A stretch of 5,688 nt of DNA from Propionibacteriaceae bacterium. Lineage in GTDB: Bacteria > Actinomycetota > Actinomycetes > Propionibacteriales > Propionibacteriaceae. The number at the start of each line of letters is the position of its first letter. The first letter of the stretch is position 1. The position numbers were made by a program, and so were the translations under genes. The stretch spans positions 1 to 5,688 of the forward strand of contig JAUMYR010000158.1 of assembly GCA_030528545.1 (NCBI GenBank), read 5' to 3'. Shown here piece after piece: positions 1 to 5,057 of this stretch. Below the pieces are notes generated by a model, which was given only the letters and a program-made list of their open reading frames with translations, was not told the origin of the DNA and searched no databases.

Positions 1-2
1 CC

Positions 3-80
3 GCGGGCCGGGTCGTCCGCGTGGTGCTGCCCGGCACCACCCAGGTCGAGGGCGGCGACCTCATCTGCGTCATTGAGTAG
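3..80 (+). CDS. Biotin-carrier (biotinyl/lipoyl) domain protein, C-terminal fragment
   Basis: The reading frame is open from the left edge to a TAG stop and gives the last 25 residues, AGRVVRVVLPGTTQVEGGDL followed by ICVIE. This is the second half of a biotinyl/lipoyl domain: a G-x-V strand, a hydrophobic strand, then V-x-x-G-D-L-I and a terminal I-E. Biotin carriers of acyl-CoA carboxylases, oxaloacetate/methylmalonyl-CoA decarboxylases and transcarboxylase end this way. In that family a lysine in an M-K-M motif carries biotin and moves CO2 between active sites; the motif lies outside the window. Whether this is a free carrier subunit or the end of a larger carboxylase alpha chain cannot be told. 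The gene converges on nrdG and shares a strong hairpin with it. The family call is fairly safe; the exact enzyme is unknown. Confidence 0.62.
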   Translation, partial: AGRVVRVVLPGTTQVEGGDLICVIE

Positions 81-115
81 GAGCCGAGACGGTGGCGGCC
101 CGGGACGGGCCGTCC

Positions 116-148
116 GTGGACGCCTGGGCCTGGTGCTCAGGCGTCCAC
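116..148. terminator. Bidirectional hairpin terminator between the biotin-carrier gene and nrdG
   Basis: Bases 116-129 pair with 135-148 as a 14-bp stem with one G-T wobble and a 5-base loop. It lies 36 bases after the stop of the plus-strand gene and overlaps the nrdG stop codon (137-139), so it can serve both convergent transcripts. There is no T-run on either side, which is common for terminators in high-GC actinobacteria. Confidence 0.7.
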
Positions 149-649
149 CCACTCGACGATGCGGCCGCTGCTCAGCGTGGCGGTCACATCGATGAGCCGC
201 TGGTTCCGGCTGCCTCTCCAGGGCAGCGTGAGGGTCCGCTGGGTGTGGAGGTAGGGGCCATCGACCAGCACGTCGATGTGGCCTAGCAGGTCCGCCAGTT
301 CCGGCTCGCGCTCACAGCGCCGCAGCAGTCTTTCCATCCGAAACCCGGAATAGCACCAGATGTTGAGCCCCCGCGCACGGGCAGCCCGAGCGAGCCTGGC
401 GCAGGCCGCGGGTTGCATCGTCGGTTCGCCTCCCGACAAGGTCAGACCGCTCAGTAACGGGTTGGCTTCCATTTCGGCTATCAGCTCGGCGACAAGCACC
501 TGGGCTCCCCCGTCGAAAGGGCGCGTCGAGGGGTTGTGGCATCCCGGGCATCGCAGCGGGCAACCTTGAGTGAAGACGACGTATCGCAGGCCGGGCCCAT
601 CGACGATGGAGTCCTGGACCCGGCCCGCGATGCGTAATTCAATCGTCAC
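137..649 (-). CDS. nrdG: Anaerobic ribonucleoside-triphosphate reductase activating protein (radical SAM)
   Basis: This 170-residue protein is the activase that makes the glycyl radical on NrdD. It binds a [4Fe-4S] cluster and S-adenosylmethionine and creates a 5'-deoxyadenosyl radical. The cluster motif CPLRCPGC (C30, C34, C37; spacing Cx3Cx2C) is intact. The N-terminal D-G-P-G at 17-20, the S-G-G-E-P motif at 72-76 that contacts SAM, D-G-P-Y at 130-133 and R-G-S-R-N-Q-R at 145-151 are all typical. The length matches the short activases (about 150-175 residues). The start is GTG at 649-647, overlapping the nrdD stop as GTGA. No strong ribosome site is visible there, so translation is probably coupled to nrdD. 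The stop codon lies inside the hairpin at 116-148. The product acts in the cytoplasm with NrdD. Confidence 0.95.
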   Translation of the reverse strand: MTIELRIAGRVQDSIVDGPGLRYVVFTQGCPLRCPGCHNPSTRPFDGGAQVLVAELIAEMEANPLLSGLTLSGGEPTMQPAACARLARAARARGLNIWCYSGFRMERLLRRCEREPELADLLGHIDVLVDGPYLHTQRTLTLPWRGSRNQRLIDVTATLSSGRIVEWVDA

Positions 650-2982
650 TGCCCGTGCCGGACCCGGTCTCGTTCCTCTGCCTGCTTGGCGTCGTTGAAC
701 CGGTCGAGGGTCCCCACCAGGTATCCGGTGATCCGCCTGATCCGTTCGAACCGCGGGCCGGAGGCCTCATCTCGCCCGCATCCGGGGCACTCCTCGCCGA
801 TGTAACCGGTGAAACCACAGACGGGGTCCCGGTCCACCGGGTGGTTGATGGAGCCGTAGCCGATGCCCGAGGCGTGCATGTGCCGCACGATCGCCTCGAA
901 GGCCTCCAGGTTGGTGCTGGGGTCCCCATCCAGTTCGACATAGGAGATGTGCCCGGCGTTGGTGAGCGCGTGGTAGGGGGCCTCCAGTGTGATCTTGTCG
1001 GCGGCCGTGATCTCGAAACCCACCGGGATATGGAAGGAGTTGGTGTAATAGTCCTTGTCGGTCACTCCTGGAACTTGGCCGAAGAGTTTCTGGTCGAGGC
1101 GCACGAACCTCCCCGAGAGCCCTTCCGCCGGGGTGGCCAGCAGCGAGAAGTTGAGGCCGTGGGCCCGGCTCGCCGCGTCCATGCGTTCCCGGAGCCGGCC
1201 GACGATCCGCAGGCCGAGTCGCTGGGCCCGCTCCGACTGGCCGTGGTGCTCCCCGATCAGGGCGACCAGGGTTTCGGCCAGCCCGATGAACCCGAGCGAC
1301 AGCGTCCCGTGGCGCAGCACCGGGGCGACCTCGTCGTCGGTGCCGAGCTTGTCCGAGTCGAGCCAGACACCTTGTCCCATGAGGAAGGGGAAGTTACGGA
1401 CCCGCTTGGCGCACTGCACCTGGTAGCGCTCCAGCAACTGGTCGATCACGAGGTCCACCCGGGAATCGAGGGCGGCGAAGAAGGCGTCCACATCGCCTCG
1501 GCTGTCCAGGGCGAGCCGGGGCAAGTTCACCGAGGTGAAGGAAAGGTTGCCCCGGCCATGGGTGATCTCGTGCTCCGGGTCGGCGCTGTTGCCCAGCACC
1601 CGGGTCCTACAGCCCATATAGGCGACCTCGGTCTCGGGACGCCCCGGCCGGTAGTAGCGGGCGTTGAACGGGGCGTCGACGAAGGAGAAGTTCGGGAATA
1701 GCCGTCGCGCGCTGACACGGCAGGCGAGCTGGAACAAGTCGTAATTGGGATCGCCCGGGTGCAGGTTGATGCCCTCCTTGACCCGGAAGATCTGGATGGG
1801 GAAGATCGCTGTCTCCCCTCGCCCGAGGCCCTGCTCCGTAGCCAGCAGCAAGTTGCGCATGACCATGCGTCCCTCGGGGCTGGTGTCGGTGCCGTAGTTG
1901 ACGCTGGAGAAGGGAGTCTGCGCCCCTGCCCTGGAGTTCATGGTGTTGAGGTTGTGGATGAACGCCTCCATGGCCTGGTAGGTGGCGCGCTCGGTCTCGG
2001 CGGTAGCGTGTTCGCGGGCGAAACTCTGGGCGCGGGCGATCACCCCTGGTTCTAGGGAGCCACAGGCCGCGAGCAGCGCGGCGGCCTCGGCGGCGTCCCG
2101 GCCAGGGTCGGGCGAGAGGCCCGGCGTCCCCGGCCACTCCACTCCCCCGACCTCGACTCCCGGGACGAGGAGCCCCAGCGCCTGGGCTAGGCGCCGCCGG
2201 TAGGTCTGGGCGAACGTGAGCCGCACCCCCTCGGCCATGTCGTAGTCGAAATTGGGTATCGACTGACCGCCGTGCTGGTCGTTCTGGTTCGACTGGATCG
2301 CGATGCACGCCAGAGCCGAGTAGGACGCGATGCTGTTGGGTTCGCGCAGCACCCCGTGGCCGGTGGAGAAGCCGCCCCGGAACAGGTCGCGCAGGCTGAT
2401 CTGGCAACAGGTCATGGTGAGGGTGAGGAAGTCCAGGTCGTGGATGTGGATGTCGCCTTCGGTGTGGGCCCGGGCGTGATCGGGGTTCAGCACGCGCAGC
2501 AGGTTGAATCTCTTGGCCGATTCGGAGCCGAACTTCAGCATGGCTCCCATCGCCGAATGAGCATCGACGTTGGCGTTCTCGCGCCGGGAATCGGAGACGG
2601 TGTCGGCGAAGGTGATCTCCTCGAAGGTCTGCATGAGCCGGTTCTTCAGTTCCCTGGCCCGGCTGCGCTCCTGCCGGTACAGGATGTAGGCCTTGGCCGT
2701 CGCGGTGTAGCCGTGCAGCATTAGCGTCGATTCGACGATGTCTTGTATCTGTTCGACGCTGGGGGTCGTCAGCTGGCGGCGTTCAAGTTCGCTCAGCACC
2801 CCGATCGCCACGCGGTGGCCGTTGTGTCCCGGCCGGGGATCATCGGTGGCGATGAATGCCCGGGTCAACGCGCTGATGATCTTGGCTAGGTCAAACTCAC
2901 TGACCCGGCCATCTCTTTTCACCACGGCGTGGGGCGATTCTGGCAGGCGTAGCCGTGTGGATTGCTCGGCGATAATAGTCAT
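646..2982 (-). CDS. nrdD: Class III anaerobic ribonucleoside-triphosphate reductase
   Basis: This 778-residue enzyme reduces ribonucleoside triphosphates to deoxy forms without oxygen. Residues about 19-110 form an ATP-cone, the allosteric site (VVKRDGRVSEFD, then the helix with Y99 and Y102). The core has C192-C193 in T-M-T-C-C-Q-I and C458 in Y-M-G-C-R-T-R, the cysteines expected near the substrate. The C-terminus has R-I-T-G-Y-L (750-755); G753 is the radical glycine. A zinc-type motif precedes it (C722, C732, C735), with D719 where a fourth cysteine would stand in a two-CxxC site. The ATG at 2982 is chosen because GAGGAG lies 5 bases upstream. The frame stays open to 3246, but those 88 codons run into the riboswitch and are not protein-like. 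The gene is followed by nrdG with a 4-base overlap and preceded by a cobalamin riboswitch. Oxygen-sensitive; it needs NrdG for activation. Confidence 0.97.
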   Translation of the reverse strand: MTIIAEQSTRLRLPESPHAVVKRDGRVSEFDLAKIISALTRAFIATDDPRPGHNGHRVAIGVLSELERRQLTTPSVEQIQDIVESTLMLHGYTATAKAYILYRQERSRARELKNRLMQTFEEITFADTVSDSRRENANVDAHSAMGAMLKFGSESAKRFNLLRVLNPDHARAHTEGDIHIHDLDFLTLTMTCCQISLRDLFRGGFSTGHGVLREPNSIASYSALACIAIQSNQNDQHGGQSIPNFDYDMAEGVRLTFAQTYRRRLAQALGLLVPGVEVGGVEWPGTPGLSPDPGRDAAEAAALLAACGSLEPGVIARAQSFAREHATAETERATYQAMEAFIHNLNTMNSRAGAQTPFSSVNYGTDTSPEGRMVMRNLLLATEQGLGRGETAIFPIQIFRVKEGINLHPGDPNYDLFQLACRVSARRLFPNFSFVDAPFNARYYRPGRPETEVAYMGCRTRVLGNSADPEHEITHGRGNLSFTSVNLPRLALDSRGDVDAFFAALDSRVDLVIDQLLERYQVQCAKRVRNFPFLMGQGVWLDSDKLGTDDEVAPVLRHGTLSLGFIGLAETLVALIGEHHGQSERAQRLGLRIVGRLRERMDAASRAHGLNFSLLATPAEGLSGRFVRLDQKLFGQVPGVTDKDYYTNSFHIPVGFEITAADKITLEAPYHALTNAGHISYVELDGDPSTNLEAFEAIVRHMHASGIGYGSINHPVDRDPVCGFTGYIGEECPGCGRDEASGPRFERIRRITGYLVGTLDRFNDAKQAEERDRVRHGQ

Positions 2983-3029
2983 GCTCTCTCCTCGAAGCGT
3001 GGGCCGCACCGGAGGTAGGCATGCCACAT
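2979..3029 (-). CDS. Possible 16-residue leader peptide coupled to nrdD
   Basis: The ATG at 3029-3027 opens a 16-codon frame, MWHAYLRCGPRFEERA, whose TGA stop overlaps the nrdD ATG as ATGA. A GGAGG site (3045-3041) lies 11 bases upstream of its start, slightly far but usable. That site sits in the hairpin predicted to be the regulatory L13 element of the cobalamin riboswitch. The nrdD ribosome site GAGGAG forms codons 13-14 of this frame, so ribosomes ending here would be placed to start nrdD. I do not recognise the peptide; its role, if translated, is probably coupling. A chance frame of this length is common, so the case rests on the start signal, the ATGA junction and the position. Confidence 0.42.
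   Translation of the reverse strand: MWHAYLRCGPRFEERA
2988..2993 (-). promoter_or_regulatory. Ribosome binding site of nrdD
   Basis: The minus strand reads GAGGAG, then AGAGC, then ATG. The 5-base spacing supports the start at 2982 over the longer open frame reaching back into the riboswitch. Confidence 0.8.
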
Positions 3030-3038
3030 GGCTCACCC

Positions 3039-3053
3039 GCCCTCCCGCGAGGC
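3039..3053 (-). promoter_or_regulatory. Expression-platform hairpin (P13/L13-like) of the nrdD cobalamin riboswitch
   Basis: The RNA GCCU-CGCGGGA-GGGC forms a 4-bp stem with one U-G pair and a 7-base loop. The loop holds GCGGG, complementary to CCCGC in the conserved CUGCCCCGCA stretch of the aptamer (plus-strand bases 3193-3197). Cobalamin riboswitches are known to signal ligand binding through such an L5-L13 kissing loop. The ribosome site GGAGG (3041-3045) spans the loop and the 3' strand, so loop docking would hide it. The second riboswitch in this window has the same loop in the same place. Confidence 0.6.
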
Positions 3054-3080
3054 CGATGGTCTGTAACCGGGGTCCCGGCT

Positions 3081-3236
3081 GCTGGCAGGTATTCGGACTT
3101 AGGGGCGGACGCTGACGCGTTGGCCTAGTGGACGACGCTTCCCAGCCAGACCGGCCAGTGCTTGATGTCGTCGGTCGTTCCCCTTCACCGCTGCGGGGCA
3201 GTCCCGGATTCTCACCGGGTTCCCTCTTACGCCACG
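3081..3236 (-). promoter_or_regulatory. Cobalamin (B12) riboswitch aptamer upstream of nrdDG
   Basis: Read on the minus strand, the conserved blocks occur in order: GGGAACCCGGTGAGAATCCG, GACTGCCCCGCAGCGGTGA, GCACTGG (plus-strand 3155-3161), TGGGAAGC (3137-3144) and the B12-box end AGTCCGAATACCTGCC (3084-3099). The ends TGGC and GCCA (3231-3234 with 3083-3086) can close the P1 stem. Adenosylcobalamin or a related corrinoid is the expected ligand and repression the expected effect. Placing such a switch before a B12-independent reductase fits known logic: class III enzyme is needed only when B12 is too scarce for class II NrdJ. NrdJ is not seen here. Confidence 0.95.
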
Positions 3237-3246
3237 AAAAACCCAA

Positions 3247-3252
3247 AATCTA
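3247..3252 (-). promoter_or_regulatory. Weak -10 candidate for the nrdDG transcript
   Basis: The minus strand reads TAGATT just upstream of an A/T-rich stretch and 11 bases before the riboswitch aptamer, the right place for a -10 element. No convincing -35 hexamer lies 16-19 bases upstream. A 13-base palindrome (3275-3287) occupies that area and may be an activator or operator site. Confidence 0.3.
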
Positions 3253-3274
3253 GAGGCCATTTCGCAGACCAGCG

Positions 3275-3287
3275 CTACATATGGTAG
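3275..3287. promoter_or_regulatory. Palindrome upstream of the nrdDG promoter, possible regulator site
   Basis: CTACATATGGTAG has perfect 4-base arms (CTAC/GTAG) around a 5-base centre in otherwise GC-rich DNA. It would lie about 35-47 bases upstream of a start near 3240. It shares the ATAT centre with NrdR boxes but not their half-site spacing, so no regulator is assigned. Confidence 0.25.
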
Positions 3288-3373
3288 TTCCGCCGCGCCG
3301 CTCCCTAGGAGGAGACACGCCGGAAGCGATGACATTGGGCCGGATCGGCATCAGCTCTGGGCACACCGCGGGG

Positions 3374-3399
3374 GCCTTCCCCGAGCCTTCGGGGAAGGC
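3374..3399. terminator. Hairpin terminator upstream of the nrdD leader
   Basis: Bases 3374-3384 (GCCTTCCCCGA) pair perfectly with 3389-3399 around a 4-base loop. No T-run follows on either strand. With the next hairpin it forms a tandem block that would insulate nrdD from transcription started at the second riboswitch. Confidence 0.6.
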
Positions 3400-3413
3400 G
3401 CCAGTCACGACCA

Positions 3414-3454
3414 AGGTTGCCGGGGCGCCGCATCCCTCAGCGCCCCAGCAACCT
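3414..3454 (-). terminator. Long hairpin, probable end of the second riboswitch transcript
   Basis: Bases 3414-3428 pair with 3440-3454 across an 11-base loop. As minus-strand RNA all 15 positions pair, one as U-G. As plus-strand RNA that position is a C-A mismatch, so the structure suits minus-strand transcription. It is followed 15 bases later by the hairpin at 3374-3399. Confidence 0.6.
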
Positions 3455-3482
3455 CTTTGACCCCGGAGCGCGGCATCCCTCC
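3420..3482. repeat. Imperfect 20-base direct repeat
   Basis: CCGGGGCGCCGCATCCCTCA at 3420-3439 recurs as CCGGAGCGCGGCATCCCTCC at 3463-3482, with 17 of 20 bases matching and a 43-base offset. The first copy forms the loop side of the 3414-3454 hairpin; the second cannot fold the same way. This looks like a local duplication. Confidence 0.45.
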
Positions 3483-4293
3483 ACACCCCGGGACCAGACC
3501 TGGGGACGCACGCATCAGCGCGTGCGCTCACCTCGTAAGAAGCATGTGATAAGCCCTCGCAGACCAGGCGCTCACGATGGTCCGGACGCGACAGCCAGCC
3601 GGGTCTTTGGGCAGGCCAGCCGTTCTCCGGACCGGGCCCGATGGACGGGGATGACACGATGGCCGCATGCCTCCCAGCTCTCCCGGCGCCACAGCAGGCC
3701 CGCCTGAGTCGGCTGGGCCGGGCCGCCTGGTCCCCCTCGTCCGTGACCCCGCGATTGGTCTGTGAGAGGTCGAGGGTATTCAGGAGAGTCGCCCCTTGGG
3801 ACCGCGGCGACCCGACGATATGGGGATAGGGTCCGCACTTCCACAGCAGATCACGGCGACTGGGCCGCGGTTCGGTGCTCAGGCGGAAAGGATCAGCGGG
3901 TTCCGGGCTCTCAGGGAGTGCTAGAGACTCCCCGGTTCCCCGCCGGGCGCGCTCACACCGGGCGCACTCACGGCGCGGCTTCGCCCCGGCCTCCCGGATG
4001 GTTGCTGATGCGCCATCCCGGATTAGGCCGCGGGCACCGGCCGAGGGCTGGCGACCGATGGGCTGGGATCCTGGAGGCAGTGCGGCGGTGGTGCCGTCCC
4101 CATGGAGCGCTAGGACCGTCCGGATGTCCGTCTCGCTGGGTTCGCTGGAGGTGAGCCCGTTCTGGCAACGGGCCTGGATCATGTGGGAGAAAGCCTTGCC
4201 CGCCCCGGCGGAGGGGTCTGTGATGGACGTGGCGTCCTCAACGACACCACAGCCCTCGCGCTCGCCATACCGGATAGCATCGGCGGAACCCAT
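3460..4293 (-). other. Gene-poor region downstream of the second cobalamin riboswitch; product unknown
   Basis: A B12-controlled gene is expected here on the minus strand, but none can be recognised in any frame. The minus frame from ATG 4293 (after TTGGGAAGAAGACG, a weak ribosome site) stays open for 347 codons into the nrdD promoter region. Its first 100 or so codons have fairly GC-rich third positions, but the rest is rich in Arg, Pro, Ser and Cys with mixed codons, as in chance frames. It runs through both terminator hairpins and has no family motif I know. A 46-codon frame from TTG 4378 to 4238 follows the L13-like hairpin and is also unrecognised. Small hairpins (3507-3526, 3914-3932) and a 15-base tandem repeat (3943-3972, 13 of 15 matching) occur. 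It could be a decayed gene, a novel protein or a riboswitch-controlled RNA. Confidence 0.4.
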
Positions 4294-4379
4294 CGTCTTC
4301 TTCCCAAGTCAAAGCCCAAGCAGGCACGCAACCTGTGAAGACGTTCACCACCAGACGCCAGGCGTCAGATGTGCACAAA

Positions 4380-4394
4380 GCCTTCCCGCGAGGC
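4380..4394 (-). promoter_or_regulatory. Expression-platform hairpin (P13/L13-like) of the second riboswitch
   Basis: The RNA GCCU-CGCGGGA-AGGC has the same 7-base loop as the nrdD leader hairpin, and the fourth pair changes from U-G to U-A, so pairing is kept. The loop can pair with CCCGC of its own aptamer (plus-strand 4534-4538). It holds a GGAAGG ribosome-site-like sequence (4381-4386), followed closely by TTG and GTG codons. Confidence 0.55.
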
Positions 4395-4405
4395 TGCGGC
4401 CCAGA

Positions 4406-4420
4406 CCCCGCGGCGCGGGG
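4406..4420 (-). promoter_or_regulatory. GC-rich hairpin in the second riboswitch expression platform
   Basis: CCCCGC (4406-4411) and GCGGGG (4415-4420) form a 6-bp stem with a 3-base loop between the aptamer and the L13-like hairpin. The nrdD leader has a weaker equivalent (CCGG-GACC-CCGG) in the same position. No T-run follows, so it is more likely a spacer helix than a terminator. Confidence 0.4.
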
Positions 4421-4427
4421 CCACACG

Positions 4428-4584
4428 GGCAGGTCTTCGGACTCGCGAGCTCGCCTTCGTGGCACCTACTGGCCATCGCTTCCCAGGACCCAGGTCCCAG
4501 TGCTGATGACGGCGTTCGTTCTCACTCACCGCTGCGGGGCAGTTCCGGATTCTCACCGGATTCCCTCTTAGCTATCGACCTGGC
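4428..4584 (-). promoter_or_regulatory. Second cobalamin (B12) riboswitch aptamer
   Basis: The minus strand again shows the ordered blocks GGGAATCCGGTGAGAATCCG, GAACTGCCCCGCAGCGGTGA, GCACTGGG (plus-strand 4496-4503), TGGGAAGC (4477-4484) and the B12-box end GAGTCCGAAGACCTGCC. CAGGTC (4577-4582) and GACCTG (4430-4435) close a perfect 6-bp P1. Conservation at every core block argues that it is functional and not a relic. Such switches usually control B12 synthesis, corrinoid or cobalt uptake, or B12-independent isozymes. The controlled gene is not recognisable here. Confidence 0.95.
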
Positions 4585-4611
4585 TGGCCGATAGAACCAC
4601 ATGCGTTCATG

Positions 4612-4641
4612 AGCATATATATCTTGCGGGCAAGTTGTCCA
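4612..4641 (-). promoter_or_regulatory. Probable promoter of the second riboswitch transcript
   Basis: On the minus strand, TGGACA (4641-4636) and TATGCT (4617-4612) are 18 bases apart, or TATATG (4619-4614) at 16 bases. The ATATATATG run stands out in GC-rich DNA. A start near 4605 would precede the aptamer by about 20 bases. An inverted repeat CACGAC/GTCGTG (4640-4645 and 4656-4661) abuts the -35 and could be an operator. Confidence 0.5.
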
Positions 4642-4710
4642 CGACATGATCTGAGGTCGTGAGCATTTCTGATGCGCCCAGCGGATGGGGACTGACAAGC
4701 CAGTGGATAC

Positions 4711-4794
4711 GACTGAGGGTGATGAGTTCCACCACTTCGGCCTCTGCGGTCATCCCTACCGCCGGAACCTGGAGGATCGTCATCACCCTCAGTC
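4711..4794. repeat. 84-base inverted-repeat structure, possible small RNA or miniature element
   Basis: GACTGAGGGTGATGA (4711-4725) is perfectly complementary to 4780-4794. Inside it, GTTCC (4726-4730) pairs with GGAAC (4764-4768), and GCGGT (4746-4750) pairs with ACCGC (4758-4762). The result is a three-helix stem with one large bulge (4769-4779). CAGTGG occurs on both sides (4701-4706 and 4794-4799). No known RNA family was recognised. A short minus-strand frame crosses the region, but its third positions are not GC-rich like those of nrdD. Confidence 0.45.
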
Positions 4795-4925
4795 AGTGGC
4801 AACGCTCGCGCTCCACGAATCACGCCCGTTGCCGCGCCATCGTCCCGACCGAACGAGGTCCGCTTCGGTTCCCGCCCGAAAGCCACGGGTCGCGGCCCTC
4901 GTTCCGAGGCGAAACATCGCTCGAC

Positions 4926-4960
4926 CGGTATTTCCCCAGTGAGCCGACCCGGCTATACCG
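4926..4960. other. Stacked hairpin in the intergenic region
   Basis: CGGTAT (4926-4931) pairs with ATACCG (4955-4960), and AGCCG (4942-4946) pairs with CGGCT (4950-4954) around an ACC loop. The two helices stack directly on one side, with a 10-base bulge on the other. It lies about 80 bases to the left of the iron-box-like site and could be a terminator or part of a small RNA on either strand. Confidence 0.4.
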
Positions 4961-5038
4961 AATCCGCGCCTAGGCCACCAGACGCCTCACCGAAGAGAAG
5001 CATGCGAGGGGTTGACTCACCTCACGCACGAGCACAGC

Positions 5039-5057
5039 TTAGCTCAGCCTAAGCTAT
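5039..5057. promoter_or_regulatory. DtxR/IdeR-type iron box
   Basis: TTAGCTCAGCCTAAGCTAT matches 15 of 19 bases of the classical DtxR/IdeR consensus TTAGGTTAGCCTAACCTAA. The TAGCT and AGCTA half-sites keep the exact 7-base spacing, and the differing G/C pair is swapped symmetrically. On the minus strand TTGCGT and TAAGCT (18 apart) could be a promoter overlapped by the box; on plus, TTGACT lies upstream. No protein gene begins nearby on either strand. Confidence 0.5.

Noticed and set aside
655..1701. Long plus-strand open frame of 348 codons opposite nrdD
   Set aside because: It lies wholly within the strongly supported nrdD gene, has no family motif, and is the usual antisense shadow of a high-GC gene.
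2983..3246. N-terminal extension of nrdD by 88 codons
   Set aside because: The extra codons translate the riboswitch and its platform. The ATG at 2982 has a good ribosome site and begins just before the ATP-cone domain.
3275..3287. NrdR box in the nrdD promoter
   Set aside because: The central ATAT is present, but the half-site spacing is wrong and the second box NrdR normally needs is absent.
3374..3454. SAM-I riboswitch suggested by minus-strand GCTGAGGGATGCGG and GGCAACC
   Set aside because: The P2 kink-turn partner and the spacing of the S-box core are missing, and the two motifs are opposite sides of one simple 15-bp hairpin. A terminator explains it better.
3943..3972. CRISPR-like or regulatory tandem repeat
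   Set aside because: There are only two 15-base units with two mismatches and no spacers, so it is a small local duplication.
3250..4293. 347-codon minus-strand frame as a definite gene
   Set aside because: It runs through two terminator hairpins, has irregular codon use in its second half and no recognised motif. A weak local resemblance to the end of DprA (S-A-G-x-x-x-L-I-R-D-G-A) is not backed by the rest of that family.
4238..4556. Minus-strand open frames across the second riboswitch
   Set aside because: The upstream parts translate conserved aptamer RNA. Only the 46-codon part after 4378 lies outside the aptamer, and it has no family resemblance.
4659..4973. Plus-strand 104-codon frame as a gene
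   Set aside because: Ser/Arg/Pro-rich composition, no ribosome site and no motif; it crosses the inverted-repeat structure at 4711-4794.
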